From Prinsepia uniflora (lineage: Eukaryota; Streptophyta; Magnoliopsida; Rosales; Rosaceae): a stretch of DNA of 64,000 nucleotides. The stretch is taken from assembly GCA_032719365.1 (NCBI GenBank), contig CM064868.1, forward strand, positions 7,660,235 through 7,724,234, in the 5' to 3' direction. Positions 12,158 to 22,700 of the stretch are shown piece after piece. The notes below the pieces were generated by a model that was not told where the DNA came from, searched no databases, and saw nothing but the letters and a program-made list of their open reading frames with translations. A program made the translations under genes and the position numbers. The stretch's first letter is position 1. Every line of letters begins with the position of its first letter.

Positions 12158-13058
12158 TGAAATGACTATTTTACCCCTGAAGGGGGAGAAACTTTGACTT
12201 TTGACCCGGGAAATAATTAGGACTTTGACCCATGACCATGACGTAGATCTAGACATCACAAACCGAGAACAAACTTAAAATAATATTAAAATATTCAAAT
12301 CTGTACAAATCCCTAGAATTAATCTGAGCCGTCGGATGAGTGACAAATGTCACTCATCTTAGAGATTACTATTCCCAAAAAGCTGGGTCTATGCATATTA
12401 GTCCCTTTTTAATTATTAAATTTTCTCTCAATTCACCCCAGCCCTTCATTTCCTGCCCATTTAATCTGGGTCGTCCATTTTCCACCTTTTTCTCTTATCT
12501 GCACGACATCTCCCTCTCACCCTCACACATATTTTCCCACCGTGAAGAACACACACGACTCACTGTGCACAGACCCACCCCCAGACAACCAACCAGCCAC
12601 CACTCTTGCCACCAGACCACGACCACCGTCCTCACCACCTTCATCTTCATCATCAGTCGCCCTCATCTCATTCTCCCTATCTGTAAACCCAAAAAAACTC
12701 ACCCAGCCCGAGACGGGTTTTTGGATCCAGGAAACCCAAACCACACCACCCCAGCTTCTCGACTCGAACCAAGACCAGGCTAAGACCGTTAGGACCTCAG
12801 GAGGACGGAGAGACAGTCGAGGCAACACGGCGGAGGTAAGACCCAAAACCCGAGAGGCTCTATTTTTCCCCATAGCTTGAACGACTCTCTTTAACGTATA
12901 CACTTCGACTCTCTCTGTTGGGACACGTCCTAGGAGCACTGAAGACTTGAAAGGGACTCGATTTGACGTTGGAAACAGGTGAGAGTAATGGGGAAAACGA
13001 CAGGAGTAGAACCGCGAGTTTCTTCGGGGAGTGACGGGGAAGACGATAGGAGCAACAC
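12121..13058 (+). mobile_element. Partial 5' LTR of the gypsy element
   Basis: Begins TGTAACGACCCG and follows the 3' LTR at 17178 onward, but lacks about 80 bp net after the start of the shared CATAGACAGG module. Near 13025-13058 a second, slightly different copy of an LTR segment (GAGTGACGGGGAAGACGA) appears, and gag coding follows directly. There is no primer binding site between LTR and gag. Confidence 0.75.
12334..12359 (+). promoter_or_regulatory. LTR dyad, copy 1
   Basis: Left arm GGATGAGTGACA, 2-bp centre, right arm TGTCACTCATC plus T. Eleven of twelve arm pairs match. It lies 213 bp from the LTR start, closer than in the LARDs because of the deletion. Confidence 0.8.
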
Positions 13059-13720
13059 CCGGGAGGCCGAGTTCTTACAGCTCCAGCAGGGGAGCCAGAC
13101 AATGGCAGAGTACGAGGAGACTTTTATGATGATGTCTCGCTTTGCCGAGAACTTTGTGATCACTGAGAAGGATCGTTGTCGCAGGTTTGAGTGGGGAATG
13201 TGAGAAGAGATACAAGCGATGGTGACGTCGACCTACTTTGACACACTGAGGGATCTAACCGATGCTGCAACGAGGGTCTAGGCCAACCTTCTGGCACATC
13301 ATCGGGCTGCAGGAGAGACACGGCGACGTGATCGTCCTCACCTGGGATTTTCTGGCCATCGGGGCTTGAAGGGATGACATTCCAGGTGATCTTCAACTTC
13401 AGGCAGTCGGGGACGTTTCGGTCGTTTCAGGAGTCCTCAGAGGTCAGGGCAGCGGTCTGGTTCTTGGCAGCATCAGTACTCACCCATGAGTGACTCGCCA
13501 GGTGGATACTCAGGCAGGCTGAGAGCAGTTACTTGTTTTACTTGTGGGGAGTCGGGACACTATGCATCTTATTTCAGGTTAGTTCAGGGTAGCACCAATT
13601 CAGTACAGAGCTAAGCATCTCATACTGCCAGTAGCCATGGACGTGGTGGAGCGCGTGGCCGTGATAGAGGAGCTAGGGGACGTGGTCGGGCGACCGGACC
13701 TTAGGCTCGTGTTTATGCAG
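13059..13720 (+). pseudogene. gag remnant (retrotransposon capsid and zinc knuckle)
   Basis: The retrotransposon gag core is recognisable from EAEFLQLQQGSQTMAEYE (about 13059-13115) and stays in one frame. Stops interrupt it at 13201, 13279, 13375, 13387, 13612 and 13702. The nucleic-acid-binding knuckle at 13534-13575 reads C-x2-C-x4-H-x4-F, so the last zinc ligand, normally Cys, is Phe. The N-terminal part of gag is missing. An RG-rich stretch follows the knuckle at about 13636-13690. Confidence 0.8.
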
Positions 13721-14178
13721 TCACGCACCATCAGGCCAGATCTGCCCCGGGAGTCGTAACAGGTACTCTATTCATTTCTGATATAGCCGTTCGTGTATTG
13801 ATGGATTCGAGGGCGACTCACTCATTTATTTCACGGAGCTGTGCGAGTCTTTTGGGTCGTGAGGTATCTGCACTCCAGAGCGAGATGGGTGTGGGTATAC
13901 CGATGGGGGTGATTTATCGAGTGAACCAGGTGTTACGAGCTTTTCTAGTGGAAGTAGAAGGTGTAGAGTTTCCAGCCGATTTGATCATTTTGGATATGCA
14001 CGACTTCGACATCATACTCAGAGTCGACTGGTTGTCAGAACATTATTCGTTCATCGATTGCTGCAACAAGGGGGTGACATTGAAGAGTCCGGGTTTACCA
14101 GAGGTGATATTCCAGGGAGAGTGTCGAGACTCGTCACCCGAGGTAATATATGCGCTCAAAGCTACTAAACTTTTATAG
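13721..14178 (+). pseudogene. Aspartic protease remnant of the gypsy element
   Basis: Continues in the gag frame. The active-site region reads MDSRATHSFIS, with DSRA at 13804-13815. Retroviral-type proteases normally have D-S/T-G-A, so the glycine is replaced by Arg. The downstream hydrophobic segment DLIILDMHDFDIIL is typical of plant gypsy proteases. A TAG at 14176-14178 ends the open stretch before the RT linker. Confidence 0.8.
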
Positions 14179-14205
14179 AAGGGGTGTCAAGGTTACCTAG
14201 CCTAT

Positions 14206-15016
14206 GTGGTGGAGTCATCTGTTGAATCTTTGAAGATCGAGGATATCCCAGTGGTACGGGAATTTCCTGACATATTTCCAAAAGACTTTCCTAGATTGCC
14301 ACCACCCCGGGAGATTGACTTCACGATCGAATTACTTCTCGGGACACGACCGATATCTCAAGCGCCGTATCGTATGGCACCGACCGAATTGCGGGAATTG
14401 AAAACTCAACTTCGGGGAACTGGTGGATCTGGGATTTATCCGACACAACACTTCACCCTGGGGAGCGCCGGTTTTGTTTGTTAAAAAGAAGGAGGGCAGC
14501 TTACGGTTGTGTGTGGACTACCGGCAACTCAATAAGGCCACGATAAGGAACCAGTATCCCTTACCTAGGATTGACGACCTATTTGACCAACTGCGGGGAG
14601 CGCGGTACTTCTCGAAGATAGATCTACGGTCAGAGTACCACCAGTTGAGGATAACTGAGAGAGATGTTCAGAAGATGGCTTTCCGGACAAGATATGGACA
14701 TTACGAGTTCTTGGTAATGCCCTTTGGATTGACGAATGTACCAGCTGCATTCATGGACTTGATGTTCAAGGTCTTCTGATCATACTTGGACAAATTTGTG
14801 ATTGTGTTCATCGACGACATTTTGGTGTACTCCAAGAATGCTAGGGCTCACGAGAAACATTTGCGACTGGTTTTGGGCAGACTACGACATGAACCGTTAT
14901 ATGCCAAGCTGAGCAAGTGTCAGTTTTGGCTGAACAGTATCGGATTTTTAGGCCATATCATATCACCCGATGGGATTAGCGTGGATCCCCAGAAGACAGA
15001 AGCAGTGACCAACTAG
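14206..15016 (+). pseudogene. Reverse transcriptase remnant of the gypsy element
   Basis: RT copies element RNA to DNA in cytoplasmic particles. The linker PVVREFPDIFP and the PYRMAP box precede the RT core. A one-base shift at the GGGG run 14414-14417 moves the frame from 1 to 2. The core shows LCVDYRQLNKAT, MPFGLTNVPAAF and the catalytic FIDD box (D codons 14813-14818). Stops lie at 14777-14779 and 15014-15016. The frame is otherwise continuous. Confidence 0.9.
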
Positions 15017-15595
15017 GCCAGACCGACAACCGTGACAGAGGTACGGAGTTTTGTCGGATTAGCAGGTTACTATCGAAGATTCGTGGAGGGATTCTCCAAA
15101 ATTACTGCATCGTTGACTCGACTGACTCGAAAAGGGGTGAAGTTCATTTGGGATGAGCAGGGTGAACAAAGTTTCCGGGAATTGAAGTATCAATTGACCG
15201 CTGCACCTGTCCTTGCACTGCCAAATAACAACGGAGAGTTCGTGGTCTACAGTGATGCGTCGCTGCAAGGACTGGGTTGCGTGTTAATGCAAAATGGTAG
15301 GATTATTGCCTACGTATCACGGCAGCTGAAAACTCATGAACTGAACTACCCTACTCACGACTTGGAATTGGCAGCGGTGGTTCATGCCTTAAAAATCTGG
15401 AGGCATTACCTGTTCGGTGTGACATGCAGGATATGCACCGACCATCAGAGTCTAAAGCATCTATTCACCTAGAAGGAGCTTAACATGAGGCAACGGAGGT
15501 GGTTGGAGCTGATAAAGGATTATGACTGTACAATTGAGTACCATCCGGGCAATGAAAATGTAGTGGCGGATGCACTCAGCAGGAAATCAGCAGGG
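15017..15595 (+). pseudogene. RNase H remnant of the gypsy element
   Basis: The thumb/connection segment GLAGYYRRFVEGFS begins near 15056. The RNase H domain follows with VYSDAS, LELAAVVHAL and CTDHQSLKHL. After a TAG at 15470-15472 it ends with the VVADALSRK motif. The acidic residues expected for the active site are present apart from the stop. It degrades RNA in the RNA/DNA hybrid. Confidence 0.9.
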
Positions 15596-16960
15596 TCAGT
15601 TGCACACCTGAGGATGATGTATCTCCCCTTACTGGTGGAACTCCGGAAGATCGGGGTTATGTTGGAGATGGACGAGCAGGGAGCCTTGTTAGCTAGCTTC
15701 CATGTACGACCTGTACTAGTCGACAGGATTATTGAGGCTCAACTCCAGGACCCGATATTTTGTGGTTACAAAGGTGAGGTTGAGGCAGAACAGAGGCAGG
15801 ACTTCTCCGTCCGGGGTGATGGAGCGTTAGTGAAACTTGGACGTCTATGTGTACCTGTAGTGCCGGAATTACGGAGAGAGATTTTGGATGAGGCACACAG
15901 TTCAGCGTATACTATGCATCCAGGGGGGACAAAAATGTATCGTATCCTCCAGGACCACCATTGGTGGCCAGGGATGAAGGGGGAAATAGGTGAGTTTGTC
16001 AGCAAGTGTTTAACCTGCCAGCAGGTCAAGACAGAACGGCAGCGACCGTATGGGGTCATGCAGCCACTCCCGATCCCCGAATGGAAGTGGGATCATATTA
16101 CAATGGATTTTGTCTTCAAGTTACCGAAGACACATAGTGGATTTGATGGGATTTGGCTAATTGTGGACCGGTTAAACAAGTCAGCACATTTCCTGCATGT
16201 ACGCGAGACTTACAAGCCCAACCGTTTGGCCCAGCTGTTTATTGGTGAGATCATCCGACTTCACGGTACCCCAGAGTCAATAGTTTCGGATCGGGACCCA
16301 CGTTTCACGTCTCAATTTTGGAGGAGTTTGCAGACTGCATTGGGCACGAAGTTACATTTCAGCACGGCATTTCACCCACAGACCGACGGGCAATCTGAAA
16401 GGACGATACAAACACTAGAGGATATGATGAGAGCCTACGTGCTGTAGTTCCAGGATTCATGGGATGACCGGTTACCGTTGATGAAGTTCGCGTACAACAA
16501 CAGCTATCATTCGAGCATTGGAATGACACCCTATGAGTCACTGTATGGTCGGCAGTGCAGGACACCTGTCTGTTGGATGGAAGTCGGGGAGTGAACAGCA
16601 GTGGGGCCAGACTTGATGGATATGACCCAAGAGACAGTCCGGGTTAACAGAGAAAGGTTGAAGGCGGCCCAGGATCGTCAGAAGAGTTATGCTGACAGAC
16701 GGATCCGAGACTTGGAGTTGGAGGTTGGGGATTTTGTTTTCTTGAAGTTATCCCCATGGAAAGGGATCATCTGATTCGAACGACGTGGGAAGTTGAGTCC
16801 CCGGTACATCGGGCCTTATGAGATTATAGAGAGGATTGGTCCAGTGGCTTATCGTTTGGCACTACCTCCAGAACTTTCCCGAGTACATGATGTGTTCCAT
16901 GTGTCCATGCTACGAAAATACCTTCGGGATGACTCTCATGCACTACCAGAACAACCACTG
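15596..16960 (+). pseudogene. Integrase remnant of the gypsy element
   Basis: The N-terminal HHCC zinc region lies at about 15890-16030 (H, H, then CLTC). The DD35E core is intact: D codon at 16106, D codon at 16289 (61 residues on) and E codon at 16397, with 35 residues between the last two. Stops are at 16445, 16592 and 16772. The C-terminal part has the GPYEIIERIGPVAYRL and VHDVFHVSMLRKY segments typical of plant gypsy integrases. Confidence 0.9.
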
Positions 16961-16974
16961 GAATTGATGACAGA

Positions 16975-17143
16975 CTTGAGCTTTGAGGAGCAGTCAGTGC
17001 AGATTCTGGATTGGAAGAACAAAGTCTTAAGGAACAAGACGATCTCACTAGTAAAGGTGTTGTGGAGGAACCACGACGTTTAGGAAGCGACATGGGAACC
17101 TGAGGATTTAATGAGAGAGCAATACCCGTACTTGTTTGAGTAA
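16975..17143 (+). pseudogene. Chromodomain at the integrase C-terminus
   Basis: The segment VQILDWKNKVLRNK, then LVKVLWRNHDV and, after a TAG at 17081-17083, EATWEPEDLMREQYPYLFE up to TAA 17141-17143, matches the chromodomain tail of Tekay/Del chromoviruses. Such domains steer insertion to particular chromatin. This places the element in the chromovirus branch. Confidence 0.85.
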
Positions 17144-17177
17144 TTTCGAGGACAAAATTTTTGTAAGGTGGGTAGGT
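17144..17177 (+). promoter_or_regulatory. Polypurine tract of the gypsy element
   Basis: TTTCGAGGACAAAATTTTTG is followed by the purine-rich AAGGTGGGTAGGT, directly before the 3' LTR start. The same layout occurs before the LTRs at 5901 (minus) and 62568. Confidence 0.8.
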
Positions 17178-17470
17178 TGTAACGACCCGAACCTTTATTA
17201 TTATTATTTTATTGTGAAATGACTATTTTACCCCTGAAGGGGGGAAATTTGACTTTTGACCCGAGAAATAATTAGGACTTTGACCCAAGACCATGACATA
17301 GATCGAGACGTCACAAATTCATAGACAGGCGGCACGTCGAAATCGAATTTCGTATGAAGAAGTTATCGTCACATAAGCGATTTTAGCAAAACTTACGAAC
17401 CGAAAATAAACTTAAAATAATATTAAAATATTCAAATCTGTGAAAATCTCTAGAATTAATCTGAGCCGTC

Positions 17471-17496
17471 GGATGAGTGACAAATGTCACTCATCC
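17471..17496 (+). promoter_or_regulatory. LTR dyad, copy 2
   Basis: Arms GGATGAGTGACA and TGTCACTCATCC are perfectly complementary, with a 2-bp AA centre. It lies 293 bp from the LTR start. Confidence 0.85.
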
Positions 17497-18362
17497 TAGA
17501 GATTACTATTCCCAAAAAGATGGGTCATTTATTGGTCCCTTTTTAATTATTAAATTTTCCCTCAATTCACCCCAGCCCTTCATTTCCTGCCCATTTAATC
17601 TGGGCCGCCCATTTTCCACCTTCTTTTTCTCTTATCTGCACGACATCTCCCTCTCACCCTCACACATATTTTCCCACCGTGAAGAACACACACGGCTCAC
17701 TGTGCACAGACCCACCCCCAGACAACCAACCAGGCACCACTCTTGCCACCAGACCACGACCAACGTCCTCATCGCCTTGATCTTCATCATCAGTCGCCCT
17801 CGTCTCTTTCCCTCTGTCTGTAAACCCAAAAAAACTCACCCAGACCCGAGACGAGTTTTTGGATCCAGGAAACCCCAACCACACCACCCCAGCTTCTCGA
17901 CTCGAACCAGGACTAGGCTAAGACCGTTAGGATCCCAGGAGGACGGAGAGACAGTCGAGGCGACCCACGACGGTGACATGGTGGAGGTAAGACCCAAAAC
18001 CCGAGAGGCTCAATTTTTCCCTATAACTTGAACGACCCTCTTTAACGTATACACTTCGACTCTCTGTTGGGACACATCCTAGGAGCAGTGACGACTTGAA
18101 AGGGACTGGATTCTACGTTGGAAACATGCGAGAGTGACGGGGAAGACGACCGGAGCATAACCGTGAGTTTCTTTGAGTCCCAGGTATAAATCTCGTCCCT
18201 GTTTCCAGTTTTTGAAGTCACAGAGCTATAGAACAAACGTAGACGATCCTTTAGGGACAAACCCTGTTGAAAATGGTGGGTGAAAATGGAAATGGGTCAA
18301 GCCGTGGGTCGACGGCGACCCGATTTCAGGGTTTCAGGTTGACCCGGTCACTGTAGCAGTGA

Positions 18363-18484
18363 TGACATCATTATACTGACATCAGCAGTGACATCATGAT
18401 GACATCATCATGTCAGAAAGTGTCAGACCAGGGACCAACCAGAGAGTGACACGTGTCCTCTGACGTGTGTCAGAGATGACGTCA
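18363..18484 (+). promoter_or_regulatory. Cluster of TGACATCA, CACGTG and TGACGTCA sites in the gypsy 3' LTR
   Basis: TGACATCA begins at 18363, 18377, 18389 and 18400, CACGTG at 18450 and TGACGTCA at 18477. These are core sequences bound by plant bZIP factors. Binding here is inferred from the motifs only. Confidence 0.6.
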
Positions 18485-18654
18485 TGCTGACATCAGCAAT
18501 CATTATAGCAGTGTTGACCACACATTGACCAAGCGCGTGGGGACGCATGTGAACATTAATTTTGGTGGGGCCGGTACCATTCTCAAGGTTTCGATGATAC
18601 GAATCCAATGGCGAGTGTGAACAATAATTTTGGTTGACCACGCATCATTTCATA

Positions 18655-19165
18655 AAACAAAGTCCACTCACGGACTATTCGTGTTGCGCGCTCATAATCC
18701 GCGACGTAAGCCACTCCGAGGCTAATCCACAAACTCCGGGACGTTTGGATCTATCCAAAACATAGTCAAAGGTCACTATCAACCAATACAAGTCCAAACC
18801 ATAAACCCTCAAAACTCTAGGAATAGTGAACATGTACCGAACAAGCTTCCCAAGACTAAAAACCTCCAAATGACCTATCAAACAACCTCTGATCGACCTG
18901 AAACCACCACAATTGGATTCGAAACGTCAAAACCATTTGAACAAGACTGATTTAACCTTGAAATTCATACCCACGCGTCCTCATGCGGTGATCAAAGTTC
19001 ACACGAGTTGGTCAATGACGGTCAACGCCAACGTCAGCCTTACAATTTTGACATCTGTAGTCTTATAACCTGCCATGTGGCACACCATGATTGGTGCCAT
19101 GTGTCCTGCCATATGTCACTGACACCCTGCCATGTGGCACCATCCCACTAGTCCACGTGGTTTGG
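18655..19165 (-). mobile_element. Minus-strand LTR fragment
   Basis: Reads in the opposite direction to the gypsy LTR. It matches the layout at 30250-30560: GTCCACTCAC start, CGACCTGAAACCACC, then the GGTCAACGCC stretch and CCATGTGGCAC words. No LTR terminus is visible on either side. The junction near 18640-18655 therefore joins two broken LTRs head to head. Confidence 0.6.
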
Positions 19166-19179
19166 CATTGTTGACGGAA

Positions 19180-21275
19180 GCGTCAGTGAAGAAGTTCCGG
19201 TCGGCATGGGGGGTACCGGAGGACATGGAGCTGCGGGTGGTCGGTCCCATCGAGCTGCCCAGCGAGGCGCCAGAGGGATGAGCGTTGTTCTACACCCAGC
19301 TGTATAGTCACGGCCTCCGACTACCCCTGCATCCGTGGCTGAGGAGGATCATCTGAGGGCTGGGCGTGGCCTTCGGTCAGCTGAACCCGAATGTTTGGAT
19401 CATTCTGGTCAGCCTGTACACTGCCTTCACCAGATCTTGGGAAAAACCACCGACCTACGCCTAGGTCGTCCACTTGTATGAGTTTACGCAGCAGCAGCAG
19501 AGCACGGGTTGGGTGCATGCTCGGTGCAAGGATAAGATGACGTGGGGGGAATTCATCTACGGCATACAGTCCTCCTAGAAGACGTACAAGAACAAGTTTA
19601 TTTTCGTCGGGGGGAACTGGGGAGGACGGGGCATACCGTCGTCATTTCAGGATCTAGGCGCCGAGGGTCGGTCTTCACTTTGTTTACTTACATGCTAATT
19701 TTTTAGGTCGGTGTTCAAGTGGCTGACTGACGTGTATATTGTGCAGGTGTTCTTCCCGAGGTGATCCCCATCGTGGAGGAAAGGAAGGCCTGTGAGCGGG
19801 TCAGGAAGGCGTGTACCGCCCCGTGGCGTCACCGAGACGTACTTCGGGTACCCCCGACTGTTGCACGAGGTCGGTCTGATCCCCAATCTTGGTAAGTGGC
19901 CCTGTCGTTACACTTTTGCATTTTTTTTTGTGTGCTAACACTTGGTGTTTGGTGAAAGTCATCCCCAAAGACGTCAAGAAGTGGATTGACCGAGCGGCTG
20001 AGGAGGCAAGAGCAGAGCAGAAAATTTCTGGGTCGGAGGAGCAGAGGAAGGTAACTAGGTAGGCCAGTTCTGCCCATAAAAGAAAGCAGGCCCCGGACGC
20101 CAACTCGGGACCCCAATAGTAGCCTAGTTTCAACCCAAAGGCGACCGAAAGGCTTGGCCGACTGTTCGGTGTGGACGGGGGGAAGAAAAGAAGGAAGAGC
20201 TAGCTAAAGAATCCGATGTCCGAGTGGGTGGCCATCCCTGCTGCGCCGACCCCAAAACCCAAGTGCACCGAGCCAACGGTTGTGACTCTGGTGATCGATC
20301 TGGAGGAAGGCCGGGAGGATCCCGAGCTAGTGGCCCTTTCAGACGCCCCAATCAGCATTACGGTCACGGAGAATGAGGCCGAGCGGGAGAGACAGGTCTA
20401 GAACTCCCTCGTCAAGACCATGAAAGAGGTGAGAACCCGGGTCGCCATTCATGATCCGATCGAGATGACCTTCCCGGAGCCGCCATTTACCTTTCGGGGA
20501 GTATCACTGCCGACGCAGACGCCACCGATCGGTCCCCAACCATAAGGCGCACTTCCGTGCCCTTTTGAGGCTGCTCTCCTTGCTAAGCAGTCGTCACAGC
20601 AGTACTCTAGTCGGGGTGGCCCGCTTGCCGGAGGAGACCGGTGGGAGGATACTCCTGCCTCCAAGGAGTTTCGCAGTCTGGGTACCTGTTCCGGGGAAGC
20701 GGTCCCCGAGCGGCTGTTCAGGTCTCTGGCTGCTGCCTCCCACGTAAGTGTCGTCTCAGTGTATCTTAAGTTATGTTTCACTATTTTTTTTTTGGTGTTT
20801 ATACTAACTCGTGTGTGTTGATGCAGTCCCTTGGTCAGCTGTTCATCAGCTACTCCGATGCTCTGGACCGAGCAGCTTCAGCGGAGGAGGAAAAGAAGCA
20901 GATGAAGGAGCAAGCTGCTACTGCTGCTCGGGAATCACTGGAGACCGAGCAAATGCTAAAGGCCGAGGTTGAGTCAGCTCGGGATGCGATGAACGAGATG
21001 GAGCGGAGGCTTCGGGCTCAGGAGCAGAAGCTGACAGAGTTGGAGGCTCGGCTCGGCATGTATGCTGAGGAGGTCAGTGCCGGTCAGCAGGCGGCTGAAA
21101 AGGCGGACCGGCTGAGGGCCAAGCTGGAACGGGTCAGCGAGGAGAGGGACCGTTTCAAGCTGGAGGCGGAGCACCGGATAGCTGAGGTCAGCCAATCTCA
21201 CGCGGAGCTGGTTAGGCAGCGGGCGGAGATCGAGCATCAGTCGGCTCGGGCCGAGCATTGCAAGAAGCCCACTGA
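19180..21275 (+). pseudogene. Putative gypsy-type transposon protein (PF04195-like), intron-bearing and broken
   Basis: GC-rich coding remnant unlike its AT-rich surroundings. From about 19184 one frame reads KKFRSAWGVPEDM, then LRLPLHPWLRR, GVAFGQLNPNVWIILV and NKFIFVGGNWGGRG. I recognise this pattern as the plant 'putative gypsy type transposon' domain. Stops cut it at several points. Later parts look like exons: a GT-AG interval with GGTAAGTGG near 19891 and one with CGTAAGT near 20741 ending GATGCAG at 20826. The last exon (20827-21275) encodes a long, highly charged coiled coil rich in E, A, R and Q. The frame is then cut by an LTR starting at 21276. Function is unknown. Such genes occur in plant transposable elements. 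Confidence 0.65.
20740..20826 (+). other. Probable intron in the PF04195-like gene
   Basis: Donor CACGTAAGTG, T-rich tract, acceptor TTGATGCAG. The downstream frame (SLGQLFISYSDALDRA) is open to the LTR junction. Coordinates are good to a few bases. Confidence 0.5.
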
Positions 21276-22140
21276 TGTAACGGCCCGTCCCAGGATTCGA
21301 GATTAGATTAAGCGTTAATGACGAATTAGTGACGTTAATTGGTTATTAGTTGGATGTGTTCGGACGGACAGTGCGAAATGACGATTTTGCCCTTGGAATT
21401 GGGCAAAACGTTGACTTTTCGTTTGGACGGCCAAATGGACTTTGACCAATGACGGTGACGTATTTTGGGACGTCACGAGTTCATAGACAGGTGGCACGTC
21501 CGATTCCGACGTCCGAGGAAAAAGTTATGACGTTCGGAAGTTCGAGGGCATTTTGGTAATTTAGTTAAAAAGGGGGCAATTTTTTGACTTTTTCTACGAC
21601 ATGGAATTTTCATGTACTTCAAGGACCGTTAGGTAGATCCTAATGCCCTGAATACAACGACAGGCGGCAGGTGTGATCTGGAGTTCGGGAGATAGAGTTA
21701 TGGGTCTAGAACTCCGAAGGGTAAAATGGTAATTTATGGAATAAAGGTAAAATGGTCATTTGGCTTGTCTTGAGATCTGTGCCATCTATATTGTGGACAC
21801 GTGGATACTTGGGAATGGTGGTTTATGGACATTTGAACATGTTTCCCATCTTTAGAGGTATGTGGAATCTTAGCTCAACCAACTTACTTGTTTTAAAAAG
21901 ATTGAAAGTTGGTTGCACGGCTTGGCCATGGGAGAAAGTTGGTTGCACTGGCTTGACGACGGTGGTTATTTATTTTCCTAGAGGTAATTTGTTTAGGGTT
22001 ATAAATGCTATTAGGGTTTTGATTGTGTTGGTTTTATGGGTGTTGATGCACAAAATGTGTCAACTTAGGGACCGAATGGTGCTCTACCACGTACCCTGTG
22101 TAGACCTGAAAATGAGGGAAACTGGTCGGTCGATCAGAGT
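21276..22140 (+). mobile_element. LTR fragment inserted into the PF04195-like gene
   Basis: Starts TGTAACGGCCCGTCCC and has the shared 5' module (GACGTCACGAGTTCATAGAC, near 21470-21489) and a second module near 21640-21680. Resemblance fades near 21760-22140 and no clean end was found. The five bases before the start are ACTGA and I did not find a matching copy downstream. Confidence 0.6.
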
Positions 22141-22700
22141 ATAGGCACTGGTGTGGTACCGGCCCAAAAGTACTCCGACGCCCAAGTCAGTGATCAGTCT
22201 AAGGTATAAGGTGAGTGGTAGAAAGTATACTGTAAAAGTAATAGTGAACAGTAATTGCTTAGTTACCTTTGTACGACAAATGGACCCCCTTTGTACGAGT
22301 GTGGTGAATATAATATTTGTATTTTCCCGATGTGGGACAAATGTCAATTGTTGTGGGAATGACACGTGGAGGTGCCATCCAGGCCCGATTAGACTTTGTT
22401 TGCATGAGTGGGCATGGATGCCTTGGGCTTGTGCTAGGCGGCAGTACTGGGCCGATCGGTCGGTCTTGGCAGACTCGGCGACCGACAGGGGCAGGGCCAC
22501 CAAAGTCGGCCAGTGACACGGTGTCAGAAGAGGGCTGGGCCTCTAGGTCGGTCTGGGCCGACATGCCGAGCCGGGTAGAGGGTTGGGCCTCCAAGATTGG
22601 TCCGAATTGGTACTGTTTTGGCAATGAGCTGGGCTTGTAGTCAGTATGGGCTTCAAGCTCGATCTGGGCCGATATGGTATGAACAATGGGCTTGGTATAT
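22141..22700. other. Unassigned sequence with a GC-rich patch
   Basis: 22400-22660 is rich in GGGCCGA/GTCGGTC words. Their composition resembles the PF04195-like element, so this may be its other side. No frame is persuasive. Confidence 0.3.

Larger units (their letters stand above)
12121..18640 (+). mobile_element. Ty3/gypsy chromovirus, Tekay/Del type, decayed
   Basis: A plus-strand element with partial 5' LTR, gag, protease, RT, RNase H, integrase, chromodomain, polypurine tract and 3' LTR. Coding runs from about 13059 to 17143. Frame 1 is used up to about 14414 and frame 2 after it, with one frameshift at a G run. Fourteen in-frame stops occur before the terminal TAA. The 5' LTR joins gag directly, so the rest of the LTR, the primer site and the start of gag are deleted. 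The 3' LTR breaks off near 18640. The element cannot encode working proteins as it stands. Confidence 0.85.
17178..18640 (+). mobile_element. 3' LTR of the gypsy element, end missing
   Basis: Starts TGTAACGACCCGAACC. It is longer in its 5' part than the 5' LTR and keeps the CATAGACAGGCGGCACGTCG module at 17321-17340. It contains the dyad at 17471 and a TGACATCA/CACGTG cluster at 18363-18484. Homology to other LTRs (compare the reverse LTR at 30480-30690) continues to about 18620. It then stops, and a minus-strand LTR piece begins near 18655. Confidence 0.75.

Noticed and set aside
17477..18031. 184-codon frame in the gypsy 3' LTR, with a 147-codon relative at 12340-12783
   Set aside because: It starts inside the dyad without a supported ATG, has low-complexity H/P/S/T-rich content, and lies wholly in LTR sequence. 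The frame is not kept to the same end in both copies.
22259..22640. Overlapping 107-139-codon frames on both strands in the GC-rich patch
   Set aside because: GC-rich DNA keeps several frames open by chance, and no domain was recognised in any of them.
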